Shown here: piece by piece, positions 1-12,222 of the stretch
How positions within the stretch are numbered: the first letter of the stretch is position 1
Layout: each line of letters starts with the position of its first letter
Source of the DNA: Aristolochia californica
Taxonomy: Eukaryota; Streptophyta; Magnoliopsida; Piperales; Aristolochiaceae
Length of the DNA stretch: 64,000 nucleotides
Assembly: GCA_029961685.1 (NCBI GenBank)
Contig: JARWKL010000015.1
Location: 23,777,220 to 23,841,219 of the forward strand
Direction of reading: 5' to 3'
Notes under the pieces: generated by a model
Databases searched by the model: none
Seen by the model: only the letters and a program-made list of their open reading frames with translations
Told to the model about the DNA's origin: nothing
Position numbers and translations under genes: made by a program

Positions 1-25
1 ATGGATTGGCATTAGATGAAAGGCT

Positions 26-276
26 TGTCAGAGTGGTTCCGTCCACTTTTGTAGGCGGTAGCTTTCCGCACCTAACAGGTCGGCCTTTTCGGTTGTATTG
101 GCTAGGCACTTGACATGGTATCAGAGCTGGACATGCCACGTCCCGCGTTCGAATCCCGTGGGAGGCGGTCAAGAATAGGTGGGGTGGGTGTCAAAGTGGT
201 TTTGTCCACTCTTTTAGGCAGTAGCTTTCCGCACCTAACATATCGGTCTTTTGGGTGTATTGGCTAGCCGCTGTTA
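26..276 (+). mobile_element. Complete miniature LTR retroelement (SMART/TRIM type)
   Basis: Two near-identical direct repeats of about 90 bp (26-115 and 189-276) begin TGTCA; the first ends TTGACA and the second a decayed CTGTTA. TGGTATCAGAGC, the usual plant initiator-Met tRNA primer-binding site, starts at 116 directly after the first repeat. A purine-rich tract (about 173-188) directly precedes the second repeat. The 5-bp sequence AGGCT flanks the element on both sides (21-25 and 277-281), a target-site duplication. The interior is only 73 bp and has no coding capacity, so the element must rely on proteins from another LTR retrotransposon. It lies in an intron of the DExH helicase gene. 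Confidence 0.85.
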
Positions 277-1656
277 AGGCTTAGAGACAGACCTTTAACG
301 TGTTACTGTCTAAAACTCATGATAGCATGTATTTAATCAGGAAAACAAAATTGTCCTATTCATTAACACCATGAATGATATCCTCCACCTGGACTATCTA
401 GGTTGGATACAAATATCATGTACTCATATATGCAGGTGTTAGTACCTTGCCGATATGCTCAATGATAGAGTTGATTGATCTTCCACAGTAAGACATTTTT
501 CATGTAATGAAACTTGTTCATGATACTGGTTCACAAGTAATCTCCAGGCAGACAAATTTTTGCAATGCATGTAGAAAAGTTATTCAAATAATGCACAGAA
601 AATGGACCTGTATCACATTCAAAATCAACCAGAACAATGACCTATCTCAACCTTTATGATAGATTCACTCCTTAAAAAAAGAGAACTGAACCACAATTCC
701 CTTTATGACAGATCTAGTAGCCATTACAATCTTACTTAAAGCAATCTATTATGTTGAACCTCTTGTGGGATCATTGATGTGCTTCAACTGTTAGTAGATA
801 AAGCCATGAAAACTTATTTGAACATAAAAACTGTATGCTACTTACATTTTCTAACATTTTGAGGACTAGATGTACGCAATTGAGTAATCTCCAACTAAGT
901 GTTAAAACATTTAACTGGAAAAATAACATTTAACTGAAACAAGAGAGATTAGATGCAATTACACACCCCTATAAATTACAATTCATAATAGGTCCTAACT
1001 TGGGCAAGCAAAACTCCAGAGCCAAAATATGGTCCACAAGTATTTCATCAAAAAGTTTATTTCTATTAAACAGGCCCTCTAGTAATTCTAATATAGAGTA
1101 TGCATAAAATTTGTTATTAATGGAAGTAAATTTAAAAATGTCATACTAACAAACTATTGGAGGCTTATGACAGAACAAGAGTGCAGGGAAGAGTTACAGA
1201 ATTCAAGATCTAAAGGTACAAAGATAAGTGTTGGGCAACCTAGCTTCAAGCGGAATAAATTATTGTATAAAATAGAGGATAGCATACTCACTTAACATTT
1301 TGATTTCCCCTACCATTCAAAAACACATCTTAACCTCTTCTCTGTAAAGCTATTTTACCCCCACATTTCTCACTATCAACAGCACCTCTAAATTTCAAAC
1401 TTCCTTTTTCTATTATGTTTTAAGTGCACCAAGATTTAATTTGAGGGAAACAAAAAGTGCTAATGATATAAATAAACAATCATAAGTATAAAAATAATAA
1501 CAATGATGATAATAATAGTAATATATAATAAATTCATTAACAAATACAAAACATAGAGCAACAACTGTATCATCGGATTAAAGAAATACCTCGTCACATG
1601 TCTGAAAGGCCACATAACTGATGTTTAAAGTTCATATATTCAAGTAAACTAATTAC
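277..1656 (-). other. Intron of the DExH helicase gene, left part of window
   Basis: AT-rich DNA with no recognisable helicase exon on the minus strand. The donor site of the last visible exon (GTAATT) lies at its right edge, so this is read as an intron that continues beyond position 1. A run of AT-rich simple sequence lies around 1490-1540. I see no other gene here. Confidence 0.6.
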
Positions 1657-4600
1657 CACAATGATGTGTGTTATTCCAAAATTGATATCCTTCAATGACT
1701 TATTTTCAGCTTTTGACTTGGAAATACCTCCACCTATGTCAATCAGCATTCTCAAAAGAACACCATTTGTACAAAACATTATAGACGACTGCTTCCCACC
1801 TTTAGATTCCAATCGTATCTGAACAAGTTCAACCCAATTTGCAAAGACCATTAATATAATATAAATATTCATTAATGACAATTTTATTTCAGAAAAAAAA
1901 TCTAAATCCATGCACTGGAAAGAAGCCAAATTTGTAAAAGAAAAGATTTTTTAACAAGAACATACTTTGTAACCAACACTGTCTCCAACACTCTCTCCCC
2001 TTTCATATGAGATTCTCTCAGCAACTGCTCATAAAATATCAAAATACATAAGCAATGTAGGAAGAAATTAACCAATGATTTGAAGCGGATTACTGTAAGA
2101 AATAACCTGATATTGCTGATATTCTTCGGGGCTGGGTACAAACAATCTTACACACTTCACCTTTACTCCAAAGGTGATCTAGAAGAAATTGGGGGACCTG
2201 GATTGGAACAACAAAAAAATTTAGACAAAAAGACAACAGTGCTGCTAAACAAGATGTATGAAACAGGTGGATGTGCATGTACAGTATGTATGAGCGAAAA
2301 CACAAGAATAGAAGAAAGAAAGCACAGGACAACTTGGTCAAAACACAACCAAACCACTTGTACCTCAAATATCTATGCCACAATGACTGTAAATCATTTT
2401 TTTTTAAGATGTATTAATAAAACGAGAGAAATGACTGTCAATCATAAGTAGACCCCTTACTTTCAATGGCCTTGCATTTCTGGGTTTCTCTTTGAATTTA
2501 CAATAAAATACTTTCATATAAATAGTAGGAATAAAAAGAAAGAGTTACTCAAGCACCATAGCTTAAGAAAATTTTCTAAAACACTGACACATAAATTTTG
2601 TTGCTTTCGGTGCTTACAATTGTTCAATTTACTCGTTTCCTTCTCATTATAGAAGAGTCTAATAGTTCCATTATAGTATGTGTGCTTGTTCTGGTTAAGT
2701 TCTCACATACAGAACTTCCCTTGCAGACAACCTTTATTTCACTATATGATTTGAGGTAACAGTTAAGTATGATACTATCCCAGAAAAGCTGATTGGGAAA
2801 GAGGTAGAACAAACATGAGCTTCAAACTTATAAAGGTAAGGAAGATAAAAAGAAATTAACTGGCATTTTAAATTGACCGCAGGACTTGAAGTGATTTAAG
2901 GTAACACCTATCTATCATAATATTCCAAAATAAAAAAAATAAAAAAGGAGAGAGAAAGAGATGGGAGGCGTGAAGAAGTATGTCATTTTGGAAAGTTGTT
3001 CAAACAACAAACACTTACTATTGGCATGTGAAAAATAAATAAAAATTTGAAAAAAGACATCAAGCTAAAACTTATAAACTGATCCTAATGGCGGAGAGAG
3101 AAAAAATTGAATGGCATTTTAAATTGACCACAGGATTTGAGGTCTGCCAAAAGTACAGAAGGTATGTGCAATAGAAAAGTGCATAAGGTATAGTAGAAAT
3201 CAATTAGCATGCACTATTGTGCTTCAAATCCATAACTGCCAACATCCACATGACCCTAAAAGGACGCTTCTGTTGCATTTGTAAAGAAAAATATGCACAC
3301 ATTTCTCAAATGAAGTCCAATATCTTCTAAAATTCACAAACTGGATTTATAACACATCAAATTTGAAAGTTATACATGTTGGAGGTAGGCATCCTCAACC
3401 TTAAGAGAAAACTTTGCTATATTTCTTTTAAATACTCTTGAGCACTAAAAACCAGAAAGACTTCACAGCATACAAGTAACATGTGATGACATAAATTTTG
3501 CCGGTATAACAGAAAATTTCAAAAGCGTATAACTTATTTTTATCACATTATAAAAAAATAGAACTAGCTACCTGTGTAGTTTTCCCGCATCCAGTCTCAC
3601 CAGATACTAAAAGAACCTGCCATGAAACAACAAAATGGGAATTCCAAATACAAAGAATAAAGGAGGGAAGAAAGAACTCAAGTTGACCACAAGTAACATG
3701 TATATTGTTGACAAACATACCTGGTTAGATTCTGCAGCAGATGTGATAACATCCTTGAAGGATGTTATGGGGAGTTTAGATTTTTCTTGGGCAATCTGCA
3801 CACACAAACCAATACTTCAGTAAATCTCTGCATAATGAAAAAAAAGCTTAACAAAGCATAAGATTTTGGGGCTAAGGCACACTATAAGTACAAGAGATAC
3901 AAACAAAGAAACAAGTCCAAAATTGACATTAAACAGGGTAAGAAGAATACCTGTCTTAATTGTGGATCCTTACTCAGTCTTGAGGTAAGTGATTCCACTT
4001 TTTTTGCAATTTCCTCCTTTGTCATAGAAGGTTTAGAGAAGCAATTATCATTCTTAGTACATATTTTACCAATTTTCTTACTAAGATTAGTACGAGTTTG
4101 CTCACTAAGTTCCCCATCACCAGGAGGATAACGAGTAAATAAATCACGTAAAACTTCCATTGATGCTTCAGAAAATGCTAAACAACTGATATCCTCCTTC
4201 TCTTTCCTCCGTGGATCCAGCTTCTTTTTATTTTTATTAACAGAAACACACCTATTGTTTCCATGCCTGCCGATAAGCCAAGATTAAAAAATTTATAAAC
4301 ATAAATATAAGTACCTGGAACAAAAAAGACATATAAAAGCAGTAGACAGTATAAATTATTTTAATGGCAGAAAAATAAATAACTTTAGAGCACCTTAGAT
4401 GAGATATCGGTGTAACCAAATTTACACTCACCCTGAGCTTTTTGACACCATGCCCATCTTTTTGCATACCTCATGCACCACAGCTCGCTCAGGATTAGTT
4501 AATGTGGATTCAAAAGTGAGCACTGCAAGCCAATGTAAAAATTAAGTTACATTGATGTAGCAGTAATCAGTAACTATAACAAAAATGACTTATCTTTCTA

Positions 4601-5772
4601 AAAACTATTATTAGAGAATTTACTCTTCACAAAGATTGGAGCATCTTAGATTAATTCTCGTCCAGGACATAACAATCAAATAATAACAAATGATCTACTC
4701 CAAATTTGATGCAGAAAATATGAAAGAAATTCAATGGATTCTTCCAAGATCATAATAATGGTGATTATACCGGTAATAAGCGAGGATCCATATTCATATA
4801 TGTCTTCAGTGAACTTTAGGAGCCAGGAACTTCACTCTTTTAGCCAATCCAAGTTGCATATTAATTATGAACAAGAATCTTCTAAACGTTTCATGCACTC
4901 TGACATCACTACTGATACCCTATAAAGTCAATATACATCCCTTGAACATAGAAATAAAGTTGCAGAAATTTGAAGTATTGCTAAAGATGTTATCCATCTG
5001 GTGTGTTTCCATGGTTTTAAAGCTTTTAACTTAATAACCAAAAAGTCCACAGGTCCATAAATCTTGTTCTAAAGAAACTTTTACAGCTTGCCTCCTGAAA
5101 ATTAAATAACCTCCATATGAGAAAGTAATTTAGTTTTAATTATTAACTTACCATGAAGAGAAATTTTCGAAAAGAAAAAACTTAACTTTGAATGAAGAAT
5201 AACCACAGTGAAGCATTCAAAGGCATTGAACACTTAATTAACCTAGGTTAGCAATAATCTCAAGAAGAAATCCAAGTAGCCAAAAGTCGGACAGATTTTT
5301 AAATATTTATCACTTCCCCACAAACCACCTCTATAAAATACTTAAAACAGCGAAATGAAAATCCTAAATATGATGAAAGAGAAAAGCAGCATTACAATAA
5401 AACAATATAGAACGATATTACAGACAAAAATTGAAACAAGAACACAGAAACCAACAGAGGAGACAACGTCTACTTCTATACCAACCTACAAGGAACATTA
5501 GTAGAACGTGAGAAAAGAGAGATAAAGAGAGAGAAGAAGAAGGAGAAGATGAAGAAGAAAAGGAATGACATAATGCAGGTACATATTTAACATTAAAAGC
5601 CTGATGAACTATGTTGAAAGCGAAAGAATAAGATAAAAGAGAAGAGTGTCCAACCTTCAGCATCACTTGCACGGAACTCTTCCAGGCGTTTATAGATTTG
5701 AATACGTACAGTTTCAGAGGCACTTGGACTTTTTTCTTGGAGACCCGTTCCCTTCTTCTGTCGCCTCCCCAT
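1657..5772 (-). CDS. DExH6: R3H and DExH-box RNA helicase (NIH/DExH2-DExH6 type), 3' end outside window
   Basis: Nuclear-type ATP-dependent RNA helicase of the plant NIH group. Eight exons join in frame: 5772-5655, 4522-4432, 4266-3951, 3795-3721, 3616-3572, 2197-2107, 2024-1966 and 1818-1657. The start ATG begins a basic MGRRQKKG stretch. Exons 1-2 encode an R3H nucleic-acid-binding domain (NPERAVVHEVCKKMG, with the R-x3-H spacing). A basic linker follows, then RecA domain 1: Walker A GETGCGKTTQ in exon 5, motif Ia TQPRR in exon 6, and TNGVLLRML in exon 8. The visible part ends at THIIV, just before the expected DEVH Walker B motif, so motifs II-VI and the C-terminal domains lie left of the window. 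Two Arabidopsis paralogues fit (DExH2/NIH and DExH6/HVT1); the symbol is a best guess between them. Confidence 0.9.
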
Positions 5773-6216
5773 TTTTTGCTTCTTTGCTGAAAGGGAGACG
5801 TCGAGCTTCGAGATTTTGATTCTCGTTCGTTCCTTTTTAAGTATCAGTTTTATTGCATTACACGATAACAGACCTGGAATGGTTGTCGCCGCCCTATACT
5901 AAGCAAACATATACGAGTTTAAGCCTTCAGATCAATTACTCAACATGCCAAGTTCGCTCAAACAAAATTCTGAACCCCTCGCCTAAGGATAAGGGCGGCG
6001 CAGGTTTGGGGAGCATTTTGCAAATGCCGAACCCGCTACGCTCCACTTCAGGCCAAAAACAGAGAAAATAAAAAAATATATATATATAACTAAAAATGGC
6101 ATCCATAGAGAGATATCGATGAATTACAAATTTCAAATAACAGAAAAAAACTTAAAATAATTAAAATAAAATTTAAAGATTCCTAACAGTAATATATACT
6201 GTATAGAATCTCTAAC

Positions 6217-6354
6217 CTTAGTTTTCGGCGTTTGTTCTTCAATATTTTTCACCAATCCAAACTTCAAGACTGGCATATAGTGAGCATAAGAAACGATAAG
6301 CCCGTGAATGAAGGCAACGGCAGTGTTGTTGATAAACGAAGACGATGCCAACAT
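6217..6354 (-). CDS. Unidentified short coding exon, probably the start of a broken gene
   Basis: An open minus-strand stretch of 46 codons starting MLASSSFINN and ending QTPKTK, followed by a plausible donor (AAG/GTTAGA). The middle is hydrophobic and looks like one membrane segment. The same frame is open for a few codons upstream (ASSAVPTSVQY) but meets a stop, so either this ATG is the start or an upstream exon is spliced in. No continuing exon was found before the helicase leader at about 5.8 kb. I do not recognise the family. It could be a truncated gene or an upstream leader exon of the helicase transcript. Confidence 0.3.
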
Positions 6355-6489
6355 GTACTGAACTGAAGTAGGAACTGCAGAAGACGCCCTTGATTGAGAT
6401 CACGCTAGTGGAAGCTGAGGGAGGGATTGCTGGATTAGACGATTCGAGAAATAGGAGAAGAAAGAAGCGGGAGATGAAACGGAACAAAA

Positions 6490-7829
6490 TCGATATATAG
6501 GGTTTTGTTCATTTGATTCTATTGTTACTGTTATACCCTTAAACATTTGAAGAATTCATTTCAATCTGCATTATTTGAGCCGTCTTTTAGGTAAATAAAT
6601 TGCTCATCCGAATATTTGGAAGATTTTGATTTCTTTTGATTTTACGTTTTTATCCTTCCTTATTTATAAGCTTACTCAGACGTTACATTATTTTGATATT
6701 ACGCATTTATCCTTCATTAATTTATAATTTTTCTAAAAAAACCTTGTAATATATGTTAAAACATTACTTAATCATGTACATTAAATAACATAATAATATA
6801 AGAAAATATTTTTTAAAATCATTTTGTTATGGAACAAATCGAGTTATTTGATATAATGTCATAGGGCCATTTTACTTGCTTAATTATGAAGGATACAGAA
6901 GAAAACTTTTTACCTGTCTATGAATTCAGAACAGCTTACCCTATTTATAAACAAAAAGGATATGGATAATTTATTTTTTCATACTTAATTATTCGGGTTC
7001 TATATTAAACATACCTATCTTAGAAGAATAGAGAGAGTACTCATATTGAAACATACATATCGTGTTGTGGGTGTCGCACAATATTTTTTTAAATATTTTA
7101 TTAGTTTTATAGTTATATTATCTTTTATAGTTTTTTTTTATGAATCTTATGGAATGTTAAACTTTTCTTTAAATTTTAAAATATTTTTTTATTTATTATC
7201 ATATTTATATGGTTTTAATTTAATATATTAAATTATGTATTTACTTATTTTCTTTACCTGTTAGGTAAAAAAAATAGGAAATGGAAGAGTTTTAAAAGAA
7301 ACTTAAGAAATGTCATCGTTTTATTTAATCTTTTATTTTTAATTATTTTGTTGTCATATTTATCTTATTTTTAAATAATATATAAAATTATCCATTTAAC
7401 CATTAGGTAAAAAATTAAAAATGGAATATGTTTTTATCTATTCTAGTGAACTGGGTAATAGAACAAAGATATAGTATATAAAACAACCCATTACCCACCG
7501 TCTACCCATAGTCTACCCACATTGTAATGACTATTAGGTTAATCACCAAAACCTATACCCTTGACAACAATCAACCCTTACCTAGAAGTTCTTACTATTT
7601 TTTGTCAACGGGCAAATAACGGCTAATTTGAGTTGGGAAAGCTATAAATACCCCCACCAAATCATGAGTAAAGAGAAATATAAATATTTATTGGTATATA
7701 TTCAAGCCACGAAGTTTTATAATGTGAATTCCTTTTCAAAAGTGTTTTAGAGAGAAAGAGAGTGATCCCACCTTATAAAACATTTATCTCTTTTAATCAT
7801 TTTTGCATGCATATTAGTACAAGTGTCGG
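6490..7829. other. AT-rich intergenic DNA
   Basis: Strongly AT-rich, with long poly-A/T runs around 6700-7430. No open frame of convincing length and no recognisable family. Confidence 0.5.
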
Positions 7830-8206
7830 TTTCAAGAGCCAACATTTAAACTCAATAAATCTCAAGGGGAAGGAGAGAAGAGAGAAAATCTAGCTCTTGG
7901 GAGATAGGAGAGAAGAAACCAATAGTGGGAAAGAAGAGGAAGGAGAGAAGTGTATAGATGAATTTGAGCCAAGAGGAATAAGCTTGAATGCTCTACCCCA
8001 TTCCTTGGGCTATATTTATAGTTGTATGAAGGTGTTTACAATGACTATAATGTCATTAGGGCTACACGCTTCAAAATGAATAAGAAATAAAAGGACACAT
8101 ACCAACTTGCATAATTACAACTATATGCCCTCTATATGGAAGTTCTACTTATTTACTAGCCATGCCACGCCTACACACCTGGGTGTCTCTTAACACTCCC
8201 CCTCAA
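7830..8206 (-). mobile_element. Copia-type LTR, minus strand, with adjoining polypurine tract
   Basis: On the minus strand, GCTTGAGGGGGAG (about 8196-8208) directly precedes TGTTAAGAGACACC starting at 8195. This is the usual polypurine tract and LTR start of plant Copia elements. Within the LTR the minus strand has a TATA-like ACTATAAATATAGCC near 8010 and a pyrimidine-rich leader. The far end is placed at about 7830 by a CA-ending stretch and is approximate. No intact internal proteins lie to its right. Confidence 0.5.
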
Positions 8207-10440
8207 GCTAGTGTTTGTAACTTCAATTTGCAAATAATTTTGGTCAATAAACTTGTGTGCTTGAAAAATAATTTTTGCCTTGTTTTGATTCAACTTCTTC
8301 TAGTTCACATCTTGTTTATAATCTTCATTTTGTCTCCTCCTTACTTGGATATTCTAGCCACATAAAATTGATTACCACAAAATGTGGAATTATTCGTTGT
8401 TGGTTACCTCAATCTTGTACTTCCTTTACTTTTCCCCCTCAAATTGGGGATCGCTTTGTTATTTGTTTGCACAACATAATGGTGAGAGAAGAAAAATCAA
8501 TACTACCCACACAAAAAAAACTCCAAACACCAGTTAAAACAATCATAGAATGAAACGTACTCTATTTAATTTCAATGGTGGAAAAATTGCCAAACTTTAG
8601 GGCACAACAAAGAGACTACTCACTTTCTAAGGGTAGCTCAAACAAAAAATACCTCTTGAGTAAAAAAAAAAAGACTTAACTAAAACTGAATGTTGGGCGT
8701 ATTCCTATACTTTTAGGTGGTGGGTCTATAGGCATTATTCTAAAGTGATTTTAACTGAAAAAAAAAAACTGAAGAAAATACTTTGAGGAATTAAGGGTGT
8801 GAACAAAAAGATAGTAACTCTCATACTTCAATAAGAAGGAAAAACACAATGAAGCTCTTCATACTTCAAAGTAAGAAGGAGGAGTTTTTAGACCAATAGC
8901 TGGACAAAAAGTTACAAAGTTTTACTCAAGAGGGAGGTAAAAAAATAATTCTTCTCCGAACCTGATGATTAAGGAAACTTAAAAAAAAAACCAATAAGAA
9001 AGTTTTGAGATGGAACATAATAATTGAAACTTTCTATAAAAAAATATTCAAGAGATGAATTATTGAATAAGGGAGATTTAGAATACTAATATTTGGATTT
9101 TAGAATAAGGAAACAAAAAATTTTAAATAAAAAATTTTAGACTTTATAAAAAAAGAAACTAAACTCATGGGAAATATTTATCTTAAGGAAACTAATGTAA
9201 CGTGAGATCAAACAAAAAAAATTAAGGAATGAAAGATAATCAAGTTGGTACAATATTGGCTAGATTTTGAAAACAAATAGGAAATTCAACCAACATTAGC
9301 AACTAAAAAAGTGAAGCAAAATATTCGGCTTAAATTCGGATATTCACATGCAATAGGATATCAACATGAACTTTGATTATTCCAATGTGTATATCTCTCT
9401 CCAGAAAGATCAGATTAATAACGGTTTATTGGAATAGAAAGTAGACTCACATAGATTTCTTTTGAGATATAATTTTTAATATAAATCCTCAGTAATGTTA
9501 GTAAAAATAGTTAAGTAAAATGAGACTTTTTGCTACTAACACAAAACTTTTCGCTGCTTCAAATGTCGATTTCTCTTTATAGAAAAAATTGATTCCAGTA
9601 AGGGTCGAAAAAATTCACATATTCGAAAAATACAAGTCGTATAATGAATTAACAACAAAAAATAAAAAAAAACACCCTAGGAGAGTAGAGGTGCATTGAC
9701 AAAATTTACTTTTTGCCGACCATATGAAATAGTGATATATGAAAATGGGTTTCACTGACCATAAGCCATAAAAAAAGTTATAGAATGTACTCAAAACTTT
9801 TATTTATTAAATTTTTGAATTTTGCTGATAACTTTGTCTAAACTAATTAGATATCGATAAGATATTTTCAAAATTATTTATTATTTTAATAAATGTGCAC
9901 ATTTATTTAAATATTTATGAAATAATAAATTAAATTTAAAAATATTTTATTTTATTTTACTTAATATAGATCAAATAAATTTTGAAAATGAGAAAAATAA
10001 TTAATCACTAAGCTATATATGCTTTTTATAATAACCTATTAAAAAACTTAAATTAACAACAAATTTAATCATGATGTGTTACCCTAATTAGTCTATAATT
10101 TACTAATAAGTAATCATTAAGATATCCAAAATTAATTATGTTAACATAATTATCAATTATAATTAGGTTAGTACACTTAATTAATTGATACCCTAAACCC
10201 CTCTAAGTTACATTGACCTAATTAATTAGTGAAGTATATATAAATAAATCATTAAGTTACATCTAATTGACCACAAAGGGATGATCAATAGAAACCAACT
10301 TGACTTAATCCATTTTGTGCAGGGATATTTTTTTAATTTATTTATAAGATTTTATTTCTTTATAATCTTAATTTTTTTTTAATATAATATAATTTTTTAA
10401 TTTTATTAAATTTATAAAAAAAAAAAACTTCATTATCTTG
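8207..10440. other. AT-rich intergenic DNA, probable decayed retroelement interior then unassigned
   Basis: 8207-8560 may be the decayed end of the Copia element whose LTR is to the left; only short broken frames are seen. From 8560 to 10440 the DNA is AT-rich with many poly-A runs, and nothing supports a gene. Confidence 0.4.
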
Positions 10441-10668
10441 AACCACGTTAGTTGAACAGGCTTTAGGTCGGGTCAAAGCTTTTAAAAATCCACTCAAATT
10501 TGGCACGTCCACGTCAACTTCAAGCAAGCTGTACTCAAAGGCATTTCCGTGGTCCAATATACATCTATCATAGCCCGCGTGTCAAGCGTACGTCACGTAA
10601 AGAGTCCGATCCCCCGTCCCGTCCCGTCCGGATGCAAATTGGAAGATTTGTTCTGTCAGTTGATACCT

Positions 10669-10677
10669 ATAAAAAGC
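10669..10677 (+). promoter_or_regulatory. TATA box of the O-fucosyltransferase-like gene
   Basis: TATAAAAAG stands directly before a GGGCCCATGGGGCCCAC block, which contains GGGCCCA/TGGGCC-like (site II type) motifs. A pyrimidine-rich stretch follows, as expected around a plant transcription start. It lies about 1.5 kb before the start codon, which fits the long leader with a probable intron described next. Confidence 0.5.
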
Positions 10678-10779
10678 GGGCCCATGGGGCCCACTCTTAC
10701 TTTATTATTCCTTCCAAATTACTCCAACTGTCCTCCTCCTCCATCGCAATCCATCGGTTCTCATTGCTTCACGAATAAC

Positions 10780-12222
10780 AATGATCTTGATCTGTTACCT
10801 TCATCTGACGATCAAGATCATCTCAATCCAGTCAACAATGTCGCCACAAATTTAGCAAGAAAAAATTATTGTTTACTAAAAACGTACATCAAGTGCAATA
10901 TTTTACGAATTATTTCATGTGGACAGAAATCATCTGACCCTCCCATAAGATCATAGTTTGGCTGATGAAATCAACGGATGAGATCGTCGATAGTTTCTAG
11001 AGAACGGACAAAAAGGAGGGATTCCCGTGAGAGGCAAGAGCAGAGGGGTACTTTAGAAATATTTGTTTAAACAGATCTTCCTCTGCAACTACCTTTCGGT
11101 TTTCCATGATCAGGCTTTCTCGAGCTTCATGCTGCGGAATTGGGATCAACCGCGACAAAAGCAGGTTACTTTTGTTGCGGATTTCGTTCTGCAGAGATTT
11201 CAAGGCTTCGTTTATAGGTCCCTTTTCTCGTTTCCTTTTGTGCTGTTCCACTCTGTCAGGGGGCTCACATTGCGTATCGTTTTTTTTTTTTTTTGTCTGT
11301 TGTCTTGTTTGAGTTTTTGTTGTGTTCTTCGATTCTGGTCTTTATTTTGGGATTGATTTTTACGGGGATTTTCCTTCTATTTTTTTAGTTTGGCGCTCGG
11401 CAATTATGACGCTTGGTTTGGTGGCTTCGTCATGTTTCGAGAGCTTTTGAATAGCGAGTTCCTTAACTGTGTAGTTTATTGCCTGAGTGTGTAATGGTGA
11501 GCGTTGTTCCTGTGTATTTGACTGGTTTTGCGGTGGTGTTTAGTTGTGTCGGGTAAAAATTCTTATGCAGCTTGGTGTTTTGCTCATGTTTTTTGCTTTT
11601 TCATTAAGCTTACAGACTGATTTCATGATCTTTTTGTTATTACGAGCTTTTTCTTTTTTTATTTGTTTGTTCTCATTGCATCTGAGGTCTTCTATGGTTT
11701 CTCGGTTCTGCATGCTGTAAATTTACCACTGGAGTGGGCGCCCGTTATCGTGTTTTGAGAAGTTTTGAGTTTTTTTTTCTTTTCTTGGTTATTTTTGTTT
11801 TTTTCAAGGCAGTTCGGTTCTAGTTTGTGGAAGTGGTGTGTTATTTTAGGGTTTCAGGGTTGCCGTGCTGAATGTCTCTTATCTGAGTTGCTTTAGGTAC
11901 AAATCGTGGATAGTTTTTGTTTGGAGTAGAGGTCACAAAGTGAGAGTTCTTCACGCTCTGTCTTCTCTTCCATTCTGAATGAATTTTGCTTAGAGAGATG
12001 GGTGTCACTTGCGTTTTTTCTTTCTTTTTTCTCCGTTGACGTCTGAAACTGACACAATCTGCAATGCAAGGAAGCATTTGGATCTCTCTGATTTCTATTA
12101 TATGCTCTTGTAGGTTCGGATTGAAACACAAGTATCTTTGATGGTTTTGAGATGCAATTTCATCGCCAATGTCACATTAACACAAGTAAAGGACTGTACA
12201 AGAGTGATAGAAACCATTCGCA
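10780..12222 (+). other. Probable 5' leader with a leader intron
   Basis: From about 11270 to 12110 the plus strand is very T-rich, typical of a plant leader intron. A good acceptor (CTCTTGTAG/GTTCGG) lies at 12113. The donor was not fixed; candidates lie between 11150 and 11260. No conserved coding sequence is seen. Confidence 0.4.

Noticed and set aside
1590..1601. A possible 12-nt helicase micro-exon (Thr-Cys-Asp-Glu) ending GACGAG/GT that would supply the DE of DEVH
   Set aside because: It would leave a 55-nt intron and insert Thr-Cys before the invariant DE of the Walker B motif. Direct splicing of the 1657 donor to an exon outside the window is simpler. Transcript reads would decide.
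10182..10202. CCCTAAACCC telomere-like motif
   Set aside because: A single copy without an array; chance in AT-rich DNA.
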